A stretch of 64,000 nucleotides of DNA from Candolleomyces eurysporus (GCA_027579435.1 JANBPK010000708.1:124001-188000); one strand, 5' to 3'; shown: positions 33,560 through 44,689, numbered from the stretch's first letter. Numbers and translations are program-made. The notes: generated from the letters alone by a model not told the origin.

Positions 33560-33780
33560 GTCATTCCTCAGACTAAATCCACCCTAAAGCCTGTGGCGCG
33601 TAGTCTTCTGTCGAGTTACCGGATATCTTTGAGGAGTGTGAGGGCCTCATGGCGACGCTGGAGAAAGTCTAGGCCAGTTACAATTGAGAACTTCCCCAGA
33701 TGGTAGGCTGTATCGGCTATCTGTCCGTGACATTGGGAAAAATAGGCTTTCTGCAATCACTGTCCCGCCGTTATTAGCTG

Positions 33781-33930
33781 CATCCAGATTTACGAACCAA
33801 TCTGCTCTGAGCGCTGGGTATTTGACGAGGCAGGGCCAAGCGCGTTTCTCCTATTTTTTACGAAACGAACCGCAGGCGATGGTCGGAGCTCACAGCACTG
33901 GCCACCTTCACATCCCCTCACCTCACTGGT
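33781..33930 (-). repeat. Inverted repeat, right copy
   Basis: On the minus strand this reads AATAGGAGAAACGC, TTGGCCCTGCCTCGTC, AATACCCAG, matching 29081-29205 on the plus strand. The pair encloses about 4.6 kb that includes the pseudogene and the HNGPIFGN gene. No transposase frame was found between them. Confidence 0.6.
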
Positions 33931-34344
33931 ACCTTTGGTAGGGCTTTTCAGTGTGGAAAGCGCCGACAGAGTGGGCCTGTCCAAAGAATTCTCGAATTTC
34001 TTTCCGGAGTGGCTTACTACTTGATAGAGTTTTCAATTCAGTCAAGCTTGTACGATGAAATACACGAGGTCGACAGACAGCACGAGGCCGTATATATACG
34101 GAGTAGGGTTGAGTGATAACTAGAAATATGAGATTGAAAGGGAAGACGCATCTTGCATCGCCTTCAAAATTCAAATTTTATGTGAGCTAAGATTGGAACG
34201 CCACCAAGGGATGAGGGATCCCGTTCCAGAAGACGGGTCGTTGTCCCCTGTAATCATTTCCGGTGGTTTACTTTTCGTCCGTTTAGAGTTCTGTTCGCCC
34301 CTCCGCTTTGAGTATTCACGCACGTCTTGACAGTTACAATTCGC

Positions 34345-34745
34345 GAAGGTTCGTTCAGGAAAAACGCAACCACAGAAGCTGGTAAGGGTGAAACTTGACG
34401 CTCGAAGCCTATAGACTGAGCCAGATCTTAGGAGGTGTAGAGGCCGTCACGGCTTGGTACAGCTCCGTGAACGCTGTGACCAACCTTCTGAAACAGGACA
34501 TTATCAGAACGAACAGCCCAAGGTGCAGTGTTTAATAACAGGGGTGAGGTTAATAGCACAGGGGCATTTTAACGCGTCTAGAACGGCTTTTAGAACATGG
34601 GCAGGGGAAACGTTAGACGGTACTCACCAAAAGATTCCATTTTGCACCAAGGGATGAAGAACGGAAAAATACAAAAGCTATGAAACAGAAGAAACGAGGT
34701 AACCGAGAGGCTGTCCAGCGAGTGAAGAGCAAGCAACGCAATAGT
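34345..34745. repeat. Direct repeat unit, copy 3
   Basis: Carries AAGGTTCGTTCAGG, CACGGCTTGGTACAGC, CTGAAACAGGACATTATC, GCACAGGGGCATTTTAACGC and AGAAACGAGGTAAC in the same order as the units at 29.5-30.2 kb. Together with the adjoining gene it forms the presumed source of the segmental duplication. Confidence 0.65.
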
Positions 34746-34753
34746 AGAGGCTA

Positions 34754-35910
34754 TCAGACGTGAAGCTTGTTGATCAAGTCCTTAATGTGCTTCTCAGAAA
34801 AGATGTTTGACTCTTTGCCGTCCTTCTCCATCGTTTGACTGTACTTCTCCAGTTTAGCTATAGTGCGTTCCACCTGAGCAGGCGTGTCTTGGACTTCCGT
34901 TATGGCCGAGTCAGCTATGAGACAGGGACGTATAGCACAATTAGCCCAAGTTAAACGTCATGTAGACGTGCAGCTCGTAAGGCAATATACCAATTTCGTT
35001 CATCTTTCTCTCCAGCTCCAGCCATAGTTGATCTCGAAGGGTATACTCGGCCTTGAGCTGCTCCATAAGGTTTGCTATATTGGCCTGTCACAGAGTAAAA
35101 TGAAAGGCTATGAGCAACTTTGACAGAGGACAGCGAGATATAGTGCATGTTTACGCGAGTTTTCTCGTAAGCATCGACTATTTCATCATATTCAGCGAGA
35201 GTAGCAGCCTCCAAGTCTTTGCAGGCGTCGTTGAAGAATTTAAGGCCCTTTCCGTACGTGACGTCGACGCGTTCGCTGAGCACTTTGTGCAGGCCGTGAA
35301 CATGACGCATAGCAGGTACAAAGGTCTGAGCGATCTCTTGCCTGAGCTCGGCTCTCTTTGCGTCGAGCGGAGCCTGAAGGGAGTCGACGAGCAGATCAAG
35401 CCTATCTTGGTCCGATTCTCTGGGGCTATCAGGTCATCATATGCGATGAGAGCGGGAGGAGAAAGAGCGCAGTCAGTTGGCAGCCTTTCGCGGGTGGGAA
35501 AAGAAGACGGGTGGGTGGCACCACATACCCCTCCTCCATCAGGTCATAGAGAAGCGATTGCTCGGTATCCCAGGTAAAAAGCAAGTCTGGGTCGTCGCTC
35601 GCATCAGAGCGAGTATCAAAGACGTCCTGAACCTGTTGGCCTTCTTCTTCGCGGTGAAAAAGGACGTCGTTCGAGAGGGTCTTGTCATCCGGTTTGCACG
35701 CATGGTGCTCGTGGGAGCGCTGGGGTCGCGATTGCGTGCGTAGAATTTTAGAACATCCGTGATGGATGCGGCCTGGACGAGGGGTGCTCCCCGCGAGAGG
35801 AGGACGTGTCCAGATGTTCTCTTTGCGAGTAGAGCCTGTAGAAACATAATTAAAAACGCAATTGACCGCTGACGGCACTTACGCATGACTCTGGAGGCAG
35901 ACAGGGACAT
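34754..35910 (-). CDS. Unrecognised protein with long helical/coiled-coil-type region
   Basis: The start at 35910 gives MSLSASRVM. A short intron (GTAAGTGCC to TTCTACAG) splices to RSTRKENIWTRPPLAGSTPR. The exon goes on through DVFDTRSDASDDPDLLFTWD and TEQSLLYDLMEE. An intron beginning GTATGTGG leads to PRESDQDRLDLLVDSLQAPL, DAKRAELRQEI, AMRHVHGLHKVLSERVDVTY, GKGLKFFNDACKDLEAATLA and EYDEIVDAYEKTRVNI. After another intron comes ANLMEQLKAEYTLRDQLWLE. The C-terminus is TPAQVERTIAKLEKYSQTME then FSEKHIKDLINKLHV, stop 34754. Heptad-like spacing suggests a mostly helical protein of about 300 residues. I do not recognise the family. A broken duplicate lies at 30.2-31.1 kb. Confidence 0.6.
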
Positions 35911-36127
35911 TCTGCGGGGAGAAGGAGGAGGAATGGAGAGATGAGGGACAATCAGGGAATTGAAACTCCGCTGATATGGTCGTCGTTTAGAATTCCTTGT
36001 CCGTCGTTTTTCGTGTCAAAGCCGCCATTTTCCTCTGCTTCGTTTCTCTCCTTGTTTCTGCTTTGCAGGCCAACCGCCCTTTCTCGTTCTTTACCGCCTT
36101 CTCTCGCTTTCTCTGTCGGTATCCATC

Positions 36128-36585
36128 ATGAACTCCCGTCCTCACAAAGTCTGCCAGGCCCCTCTTCCTCCCTCTCACAGCCCTGCTGATACCAGACATT
36201 ACAGCAATCCATGTCAGAGCTCAAGCTGCGACGGCTGATGGAGCACAACCAGCGGCTACGAGAAGATCTGGCGCGGCCGAGGGTAAAAGTTAGCGAAGCC
36301 AGTGCAAAGTGTGTTCTCTCCAGCCCCTGCCTTCTCACACCCGTATCTCACCCTCTTTATCGTGCAGTCTTATTCGCTATTGCAAGCAGACGAAAGATCA
36401 TCTCGTATGTCGCGTTTGCCCCGGCTCTACAGCCCCTGTCGTCCGCGCCTCCGCTCGGGACGCCCCTTTCGAACCTGAGACTTACCCTCACTTTTTTCCA
36501 GGTGCCTTCGGTATGGGGACCCGTTGGAAAGGGTGAAGATCCCTACGCACCTCCAGCGAAAGGATGCAACTGCAATGTTATGTGA
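36128..36585 (+). CDS. Heterotrimeric G-protein gamma subunit, copy 1 (CaaX CNVM)
   Basis: G-gamma pairs with G-beta at the plasma membrane downstream of pheromone and nutrient receptors. The start at 36128 gives MNSRPHK. The intron 36149-36204 (donor GTCTGC) splices to [34 protein letters not shown]. Further introns lead to LIRYCKQTKDHL and [20 protein letters not shown], ending GCNCNVM and stop 36583-36585. The helical [20 protein letters not shown] block is the fungal Ste18-type signature. CNVM is a prenylation box, and the Cys two residues upstream may be palmitoylated. Promoter space of about 217 bases is shared with the divergent gene starting at 35910. Confidence 0.88.
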
Positions 36586-37456
36586 AGCGTCGCCGTATCT
36601 CGAACCAAATGCATCGTGCACCTCCCTCCTCCCCCCCTTTGTCCAAACCCCACCCTTCCCCCGACGACACTGGCCGCAGAGACACANGGCACGGCGCTCG
36701 GCTGCAGCACATTTTATCCGGACAGCTTGTTCTCTCGCTTCCCCTTGCACTCGACCGCCTGCCATATACCTTTATCACACCTGATACCTCGTCCGCCTCT
36801 TNCCCCCCCCACGCTCTTTACCGTCAGCGATAGCCAGAGGGCTTTCACAACATTTTGATCCAGAGGTTTATTCTAATCTACACACAGAGATAGTGGCTAA
36901 TTTCTCTGTTTCTGTGCTTTCTTGTATATTTTCCGCTCCGTCTTTCGTTTGCGTCAATTTATGCTTAGATACATTGGATGGCCGCAAAGCATGCTCAACC
37001 TTATGGGCAGAGTTCGTACACACGTCTTACACCGTATATATATATCAAAGGAATTGGCAACACGGCGTTATAGGGAGACCACTGCCCATAGCAGGGTTTA
37101 TTTGAGTTTAAGGATAGCGTGATGTGGACTGCTGAATTTGGATGCGTTGTTCACATGCCTGCCTGTCAGGGACAACCGCCAAAATATCAGCTTCCCATTC
37201 CACCACCACCTCTACTCCTNGTGGATNCCCCGTGACGTGCCTGCTTCCGCGCTTTGTCCCTGACCTCGAGCTCATCTCCAGCCCGACTACTGAGGTAAGG
37301 CGCCCTTTGAGACCCTTGCCAGCGCTGGCCGGGCCCGTTACAAAGATCTGACGTTGTTTGTCAACAGTCACAGGTGTCCGACACCTTTTCTCTCCCCACG
37401 ACACCCCCAGTCGAGACCTCTTACCCGTTTCCCCCCTCTCAAAAGCAACATTCACC
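36586..37456. other. Spacer between the two G-gamma genes
   Basis: Roughly 870 bases, pyrimidine-rich at its left and near the second start. It holds the first gene's 3' UTR and the second gene's promoter. No other exon was recognised. Confidence 0.4.
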
Positions 37457-37849
37457 ATGAGCAACCGTGGCGGCGGTCGACAGTCAATGTCAGAGCTCAA
37501 GCTTCGACGTCTGCTGGAACACAACCAACGGCTAAGGGAGGATTTGGCGAGACCACGAGTGAAAGTGAGCGAAGCTAGTGCAAGGTACGCATCTGAAACA
37601 GCTTTTCCTCGTCCTTTGCATCCCTTTCGTCCCAGTTTCCCAACTTTTTGCTGACTGGGCCCTTCCAGCCTCATCGCCTACTGCAGAAACACCAAAGATC
37701 ACTTGGTATGTTGTCGTTGCTGATAGATGTGCCTTCCTCGCTGATCGCTGGCTGCCATTCTCCAGGTACCGTCAGTATGGGGACCAGTGGGACGCGCAGA
37801 AGATCCGTACGGACAGCAAGCAACAGGAAAATGCTGCTCAATTCAGTGA
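37457..37849 (+). CDS. Heterotrimeric G-protein gamma subunit, copy 2 (CaaX CSIQ)
   Basis: Tandem paralogue of the previous gene. The start at 37457 gives [42 protein letters not shown]. The intron at about 37585 (GTACGC) to CTTCCAG joins to [13 protein letters not shown]; another (GTATGTTG to TTCTCCAG) joins [20 protein letters not shown]. It ends GKCCSIQ, stop 37847-37849. The last two intron positions match copy 1 exactly, while the first intron is absent because the N-terminus differs. The different prenylation box (CSIQ, preceded by Cys) suggests different lipid modification or membrane targeting (inference). Intact and probably expressed. Confidence 0.88.
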
Positions 37850-38998
37850 TCGTTTCGCTGGCCCTGTCCGGAATTTCCTTTTCTCATACTTGACTGCCCA
37901 TCACTCCCAACCGCTATACCCTACCCGCCGTTTCCTCCCGTCGAATGTGCCACAGCCTCTCCTCCCCGCCCATTGAGGGTTTCACGGGTACTTACAGTAT
38001 TGTTACCCTATCGCTCGAGACCCCGTTGACCCCCTACACTCACCTACACCTACCATAGACGCCCGTACGGGGGCAGGTTCACACATCTGGCATCTTCTTA
38101 CTTATTTGCTATCCTTCCCAGTCGTCAATATGCTTTGTTTCCTGCACATGCTGTACTACCATCACACAAGTACCTTTTCCACAACAAACCCCTCCCCAAG
38201 CGACATGCACTGCCCCTCCCTTCCAGCCATCACCGTGACAGCGATTTCTAGGCTCTCTCTTCTTTCACTCGTTTCTTCACTGCGTTCTGTCTGTTCCCTT
38301 TTAGGTGCCGCTGACGACACCTTTTGTCTGTCCTTTCTCACTCCTTTTTTCTTGTTATCTTTATGGTTATCCCTCACCCTTTCTCCCTCCGCCCTTCCCG
38401 CATGCGTGTACATTCTTCCTTTCCTTGGGCCCTTTGGTGCGTGGGTGTAATCGGTGGGAGCGTGCAGTCAGTCAAGTCTTTCTTATCATTCTTGTGGATT
38501 TCGGACGGGAAATCAGTCTGCCTTCTGTCTTTTTCTTTACTTGCTTACTCTCTGCTTGTTACATACTTCTCTTTATCTTCTTCTTACTCTCGTTTTCGTT
38601 ATACTCTGGCTTGTACATCTAGGCCGTCTGCTTGGCCAAACACTTCCTTTTCCCATCTCCTCTCCCCCGTATTTATGCGAGTAACCCAAAAATCGATACA
38701 ATTCTTCGAACCAATCGCAGGTGTGAACTACAGCGGGGTGATAGGGATCCCATTAGTGGACCCAAGTACAAGGACGAGGTGTGTCGGATTAAATAGCACT
38801 GAAGCACAGAGGCCTGGGTGCTCTGCATGAATATCGGAGAAACCGAGTGCACTACTTCTGCCTTTCCTTGCCTCCCCCGCTGCTGTGCCTTGCTTCTTTG
38901 ATGATGATGGCTATCACGCTGTACGTATGTAGGGCAGGCACATTGTATGCAGTTATTCGGGCCTGTGCCAATTAAAAACATAGGGGAAAAATGAATTT
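37850..38998. other. Intergenic with a pyrimidine-rich tract
   Basis: About 1.15 kb. The part from 38200 to 38660 is strongly C/T-rich on the plus strand. Open frames over it are long only because pyrimidine codons lack stops. No gene is called. Confidence 0.45.
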
Positions 38999-40036
38999 TC
39001 ACAGCTCGTCAATGAACCTCTTCAAACTAGCTTCTGGGATTGCCCCCCGGAACTGTATTACAGGCGCTCCGTCTCGGAAGGCGATCACTGTAGGAAGTGC
39101 GGATACCTGGATTGATATGTAGAAGCCGATGGGCGGTAAGGAGGGGGAAAACAAGAGGTAGGGATCGTCGTCAGTGAAATCAGATCAGCGGAACTGGCNA
39201 GGCAGGGTATATTGAATGAAAGTGTTATTATGCGCCCAACGTCCATCCATCACTTGAGCATATTAAATCCAACTGATCAAATGAACGCTGAACACAGCCT
39301 AGCGTCGCTCTGGATGGCGTCGGGACGGGTGGGGGTAACACACCGTAATCGGAAGAAGGGAGATGAAACTCGGAGGGAAAACGTTTCGGTGGCGTACCTT
39401 GAAATGGGCACCTATTGTTGAACCCTCTTCACTGTCAGTGTCGATTTTGACAAGGTCCAGTGGGAGGCCAGAACCTGACTTATTAGGCTCTGCAGTCAAC
39501 CTTTCGATGAGTGGAGACAGTTGCCGACATGGGCCACACCAGCTGGGAACGAATATGTGTCAGTACGCCGTTGGAAAAAGTCTGATTAAGTGAAAATGGA
39601 TAGATGGACGGGCGGATATTCGGGAGGNTAGACAGCTGCTCGTGGTGCGCCGATTTAGACCCGCGTGGTTCATTCCCCACAGCAGGGTCTANGACNATCT
39701 TAGGACACGAACGAGGGGATGCAACGCACTCGGCATAAAAGTCGACGAGCACGATTCGGTCTTTNGTTTCAACGACCTTTTTGAATGCCTATGATACAAA
39801 TTTTAATTCAGTCATGGTAAATTCATACGAAACGTCGCAACACCCACCTCGGCATCAGGGTTGGCATACAGAGCGGCTCGAGGAGCTGTCAAGTGGAAAC
39901 TCCGAGCANGTCTGCTGAGCATGGCATTATTAGCGTGGTGACCTCTGAGGCCATTGGTAGAGCGCAGCAACTGCGGTCCTGGGGCCGAGGACAAACGCCC
40001 GACAGCAAAAAACAGACGTGCTGAGGAGGAGGCCAT
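38999..40036 (-). CDS. Mitochondrial-type thioredoxin
   Basis: Disulfide reductase of the thioredoxin fold with a presequence. The start at 40036 gives MASSSARLFFAVGRLSSAPG and an Arg/Ser-rich region (ARSFHLTAPRAALYANPDAE), a likely matrix-targeting signal. An intron leads to FKKVVETKDRIVLVDFYA. The next acceptor joins DWCGPCRQLSPLIERLTAEP, with the redox pair Cys-Gly-Pro-Cys intact. Then DLVKIDTDSEEG and the last exon VSALPTVIAFRDGAPVIQFR, GAIPEASLKRFIDEL, stop 38999. The cis-Pro loop (LPTV) is present. Single Ns occur in exons 1 and 2 and in an intron. The length of about 165 residues fits a precursor. Confidence 0.88.
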
Positions 40037-40801
40037 GACGGTGAATACAGAGTAAGCGGGNNGCCGGCCCGGTGACAAAATGTGTTCAAATAACATGGTC
40101 ACGAGGCTTACGCCGCGAGTGCCACAACTTGGACTTAGCCATGTTCGGCAACCATGACTTGTCGCATCGCTCAGCTCAGCAACTTTAACCTGGGGCTTCA
40201 CACAGCAACCTNACAGGGCTTCACGGAAGGATGCCAAGCCTCTATCCGTGATTCGCCAGTGCGCACTCACTGCCACGATATCCGTGAATGCCCCACTATT
40301 CCGTCATTCTGTTATGGCAACAGTGAAGATTTATCTTTTCTTCACCTTTTTATAACTTTCCATTCTCCCACTCTAGTCTGTTTTTACTTATGGGTCTGGA
40401 GACGCAGGCAGGTACGTGTAACAAGTATTTCGTATGCCGGGTCTGATTNTGATCTTTTGTATTACTTCNTGCGCAGTTACCTCTCCAACACTCCCACTGG
40501 TTATNCTACTAAACAAAGACCCTCTACCTNCAGGATTGTCACTTAATGAGGGACTTCTTCTCTATGTTCTTTCTCGGGTCGTGAAGGCGAGGCAGTCGCA
40601 GCGTCTCAACTGTGACGAGCATCTAGAAGAAGACCTAAAGGTGACTACGGGGGTGGGGCATAGGCGATGCCTGCCATAATGTGGAATCATGACACATATT
40701 CGTCCGTTTGGCCAAGCCATCCTCCAATTATACTTCTCCAATTCAGATTCACGGCTCGCCTTACCATTTGTGGGAATGATGTCCCTTCGTCTCCAACCCG
40801 T
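40037..40801. other. Intergenic, promoter side of thioredoxin and cupredoxin genes
   Basis: About 760 bases with several Ns. No exon or repeat was recognised. The two flanking genes are divergent, so both promoters should lie here. Confidence 0.4.
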
Positions 40802-40808
40802 TATAAAG
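40802..40808 (+). promoter_or_regulatory. TATA box (TATAAAG) upstream of the cupredoxin-like gene
   Basis: TATAAAG sits 179 bases before the ATG at 40987. It is followed by C/T-rich sequence, as often seen at strongly expressed basidiomycete promoters. The long leader is unverified. Confidence 0.4.
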
Positions 40809-40986
40809 GGTGCTAGACGGGCTGAATTGCCTCACTCCCACCTCCCATCCTTTCCTCCTCCTCTCCATCACCCTAGAAACCGAGCAGAGTGCGTCCCAGT
40901 CTCTGTCCTTCACCATTCTTTTGTACTCACCTCGCCTTTCTTTGTAGGCTCGCATTACGATTTTATTTACCCAGATTCACGACACG

Positions 40987-41900
40987 ATGCATTTCTCTTT
41001 GGCGCTCGCTGCTCTGGTGCCCTTGGCCGTTTCTGCTGCCGACATCCCAGTCGCTGTTGGTCAGGGTGGCGTAAGTTGATATCGAATCTCTGTCCAAACG
41101 CCGTCTGACCTTTTCTTCTTCAGCTCACCTTCAACCCCTCCAGCGTTACTGCTGCGGAAGGTGACACCATCGTCTTCACCTTGTAAGTACCCATCTTCCT
41201 CAAAGTTGATAAACTGCGCGCTAACGTTGCCATTGTCAACAGCTACCCTAAGAACCACGTTCGTTGTTCTTCCTTTGGTCTTTTAATACATCATTTAACC
41301 TATGTTCCCCATAGACCGTGACACAGTCTTCCTTTGCCACCCCATGCTCCCCATTGGCGGACGGCGAGGACTCTGGCTTCATCCCTCTCGAAACTACGGA
41401 CGAGCCGAGGGTGGTGAACTACGTCGTTGAGAACGCCACCGCCCCTCTGTGGTTCTACTGCGCTCAAACTGCCCCCGTCAAGTAAGCTATTACCTGTTCT
41501 CGCTGCTTGACCTCCTCCCCGCTCAACGTTGTTCTCATGATTTCAGCCACTGCACTGGCGGAATGGTCTTCGCCATTAACCCCAGCGCTGAGCGGACGTT
41601 CGAGCAGTTCCAGGTAAGCTGGCTTCTTGCGTTTGTAATACGCCCTCCAGACTGACTGACAATACCATTCCTTCTTAGGCTAATGCCCGTAACGGAGGCA
41701 CAAGTGGTAGCTCCACCACTACCGGTGGAACGAACACCAACACCAACACCAACACCGCAACCAGGACCGGTACCGCTCCCGCGTCCACCAATACCAATAC
41801 CGCAGGGGGCGCAGGCAGTGGTGCCATGGAACTTGCTTCTGTTGGTACAGGAGCTGTCCTTGCCCTCGGAGGTCTCGTTGCCGGCATTTTGTCCATGTAA
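40987..41900 (+). CDS. Secreted GPI-anchored cupredoxin-like Ser/Thr-rich protein
   Basis: Signal peptide MHFSLALAALVPLAVSA, then ADIPVAVGQGG and LTFNPSSVTAAEGDTIVFTF. Short introns join YPKNH to TVTQSSFATPCSPLADGEDS, then VVENATAPLWFYCAQTAPVN and HCTGGMVFAINPSAERTFEQ. The His of PKNH, Cys of WFYC, His of NHC and Met of GGM are in the order of type-1 copper ligands. A Thr/Asn/Ser/Gly-rich linker (TNTNTNTN) follows. The C-terminal hydrophobic segment ending LVAGILSM fits a GPI signal. Cell-wall or extracellular location is inferred. The function of this fungal cupredoxin group is unclear; copper binding is likely but not proven by sequence. Confidence 0.8.
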
Positions 41901-42065
41901 AAGTGATGTTGTGACGATCGTCCCATGTCTTGGAAACGGATATTTTGGAAATGGATATTCACTACTGTATAGTCACGGTTGACATCCGCATCCGTCGAGC
42001 GGTGCGCTTAAACACTGTATCATCGAATGGAGGAAAATATACACAAGATGCTCTTATCTATCTCT

Positions 42066-43239
42066 CTAAAGTGCGCGCTGCTTCATCCTCGCGCTGACAG
42101 TCCTGAGACCACTGTACACCTTTCCTGGTGGTGAGCCAAGAATGAGCGAGACGATGGCGTCTCTTGCAATTTTGATGTTTTGGAAAGAACCCATGATATG
42201 GATTTTCCTACGTTGATACATCATCAGATCGAGGGCAACGAAAAAAACAAAAAAACCCCGAGGACTCACGTATCTGCCAAAACGATTCGTGTCCGACTCG
42301 CATTTTCGATGGTGAACTTTGTCTTGCCGTCTTGACCAGCGATTCGTCCTAGACAGCGGAACAGCCAGTGGATATGTNAANGTTAGTGTTTGCAGCGACA
42401 GCCAAGTGANCGCACCGATCGCCCGAGACAGATGGTCGCCGTGTAGNGTCTTGACATCTTTGATCTCGAATGAATCGAGATATAGGTCGTCTAATCGCAG
42501 AAGCGCAATNGCGTCCTACAAGTCGAAACGTTCATCAGAATCGCACTGCGTTGCGGGTATCTCGTGTTTCGAGGAAACAGGCTACGCACGTTGACGTCGA
42601 ACCCGAGNGCGTANGCTTTGGCGAAATCAGCGCCCTTTTGGATCGCACCGANGTCCTTGGTGTGTTTTGATGTCTGCAATTCAGATAACAGATATACCGT
42701 CNNAGCTTGTCAGAANAGGGCGCCTAGAAACTGGAAAGAAAAGGTGNACATACCCTCATCTCGATGCACCGCCGTTGNACGTTCATACGGACTTGCAAAC
42801 CCAANATTTCGGTAAGAGGTCCAAAGATATTGACCCAATCCTTCTTCAGCGGTGTCATGCGNTGNGGGGGTATTGGNATACGTCTGGTNTCGGAGCGCAG
42901 CAGCGTCTTTTGNGCACTAGCAGAGGCAGGAGGGAAGAGNGGGGCGTTGGTGGNGACAGATGGATCAGCATCGATCATGAGTTCGTCGTCGTCGTCAGAG
43001 NAGGAAGCTTGGGGTGCGGGGAATAGCGTCGAGGAGAAGCCTTCGGGGAGGTCTGCGGTCTCGGTTATGTCGTTCATTTCCACNTCGTCGTCGGGCTCAT
43101 TGTGCCCTGAGGACGAGGGGTCGGCTGCGNCCTTGCTCGTTCCGGGNGTTGGACCTTTTTTTCGGTGGATTTTTCGCCTATTTTTCTTGTGGGCNGTTGC
43201 CTGTTGGGAGGCCTGGGTTGTTGNCAATGAGACGACCAT
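42066..43239 (-). CDS. PNO1: Pno1/Dim2, KH-domain 18S rRNA maturation factor
   Basis: Pno1 binds pre-40S RNA and the dimethylase and endonuclease partners. The start at 43239 (MVVSL, then a Lys/Arg-rich KKNRRKIHRKKGP) is preferred over an upstream in-frame ATG. An acidic linker follows, then RMTPLKKDWVNIFGPLTE, LGLQVRMN and QRRCIEMR. Later exons give SKHTKDGAIQKGADF-like, LGFDV, the LLRLDDLYLDSFEIKDVKTL segment, AIGRIAGQDGKTKFTIENAS, ADTKIHIMGSFQNIKIARDA and IVSLILGSPPGKVYSGLRTV, ending SARMKQRAL, stop 42066. The KH-type GxxG-like region and RNA-binding helices are present. Many single Ns lie within exons; none forces a frame break. Confidence 0.9.
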
Positions 43240-43638
43240 TTTTATTGAGGCGATATGGGAGTTTGAGAGATTGCAGTAACTAGNCTNGGGGNTCAAGCAA
43301 AAATGAGAGCGCGATCAATAGTATTGATTGGTCCTGGTCACATGGCANAATCTCCTTGANCTCTTTCTGTGCGAGTCTCGACAGCTCTCCCCTCAACTAT
43401 ATTTTGCCCAATTTAATGTTATTCATGTGTTTATGGAGTTTAANAGATTGCGTACATGATTCCGGACGTGAATGAANNNTNNNNGCTACAGAGATAAGGA
43501 GTGTAATGCTAGTTGGGTATGCAAGGCTACAATGCTGAGTGAGNTCAATGAAGAGGACGAATCCGTCATGAATATCGAAAAACATGGATCCAGCCCCGAA
43601 AGTNGCTATAGGTCCGTCGATAAAGTGAAAANGGTGGN
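43240..43638. other. Intergenic with N-clusters
   Basis: About 400 bases between the PNO1 start and the stop of the next minus-strand gene. It has a run of Ns at about 43476-43484. No exon was recognised. Confidence 0.4.
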
Positions 43639-44689
43639 CTATACGGTATTNCGTCGCAGTCCCCGTAGGAATGACGGGCGCGCATCCCACATCGATGTCG
43701 GGTTCTCAAATGTGTACGGTGTTAGCGCAAATCGTCCCCTGCGGAGGATTTCCATCATTAGGAAGGATACTAAAACCGGATGGTAAGTTACTTGGNATNT
43801 CCAAAATGGGAACAAGAACTCACAAATTATCTCAACGTCCTGAGCGAGAGGATGTGACGAGAATTCTAGATAGTTGGAACCAATTCCCGGAAAATGTGTA
43901 GGAATAAAAGTAGATTTCGGCGTATAAGAGCTTGGAGANTTTGGTGATTGTGGTTCATCGTCTATTGGGGAAGATGGGGGAGAGGAGACATTGAACTTCG
44001 ACGGNGACATCAGGGACAGTTTGGTAGCAAGGGATGGCTTTCGCTTGAGGGAGCTGGAAGAAGTGGGGGAGGACGGTTTGGATTTGGACTTCAGTGGAGT
44101 AGGAAGTCTTATGCAGTTTTGATGGAAAGACCCTTGAACAGTATCCGTATCATAGTCGAAGAGCTATTGCCGAGGTCAATGACATGGAAAATGAGAAGTC
44201 GAAACAAGGACTTACGCAAAGGGAGTCGGCGGTGGCGAGCCAAACATACTCGGTGTCAAACCGTGTTGGAATGGCAAGAACTTTGGGCATAAAGCGTATT
44301 GAGGATGACCCAAACAGCGCTGTGAGAGCACCGACTTTTTCACCGCAAATGGTGATGNTTGGGTGCCGGCCTTTCCACATTACATCGACAAGAGTCTTCC
44401 CCGAAGGATCCGAGATTCTTGTCCGCCGAAGGTCGGGGCATTCCTTGGGGTTGGACGACTGAGAATCGCGTTGCTGCCGGGCCCAGTGCACCGACGAAGT
44501 GGAGGANGANGGAGCTGAGGGTGTAAGGACAACGGACGACGTTCCTGAGAAAACCTCAGAACCGGCAGGTGATGGGGTTCTTGCCAGNTCTGGCAGGAGT
44601 TCTGTTGTNATTTCGAATGCCCGCTCGCCCGTGGCGACGTCGATGAGCGACGTGTTGAGCATGTCGGGGGACGTAAATCGGAGCAGCAT
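43639..44689 (-). CDS. DUF6593-like Agaricomycete protein
   Basis: The start at 44689 gives MLLRFTSPDMLNTSLIDVAT, the typical opening of a large Agaricomycete family of unknown function often catalogued as DUF6593. It continues TLVDVMWKGRHP, TICGEKVGALTALFGSSSIR, FMPKVLAIPTRFDTEYVWLA and TADSLC. An intron (GTAAGTCC) is followed by LFDYDTDTVQGSFHQNCIRL, a Ser/Pro/Lys-rich insert, then FIPTHFPGIGSNYLEFSSHP and LAQDVEII. A second intron (GTGAGTTC to GGTTTTAG) splices to LSFLMMEILRRGRFALTPYT and FENPTSMW. Ns are present. No biochemical role is known to me. Confidence 0.7.

Noticed and set aside
38106..38830. Long overlapping open frames rich in Leu, Ser, Phe and Pro
   Set aside because: They come from the pyrimidine-rich tract, which lacks stop codons by composition. 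There is no domain, start context or intron pattern.
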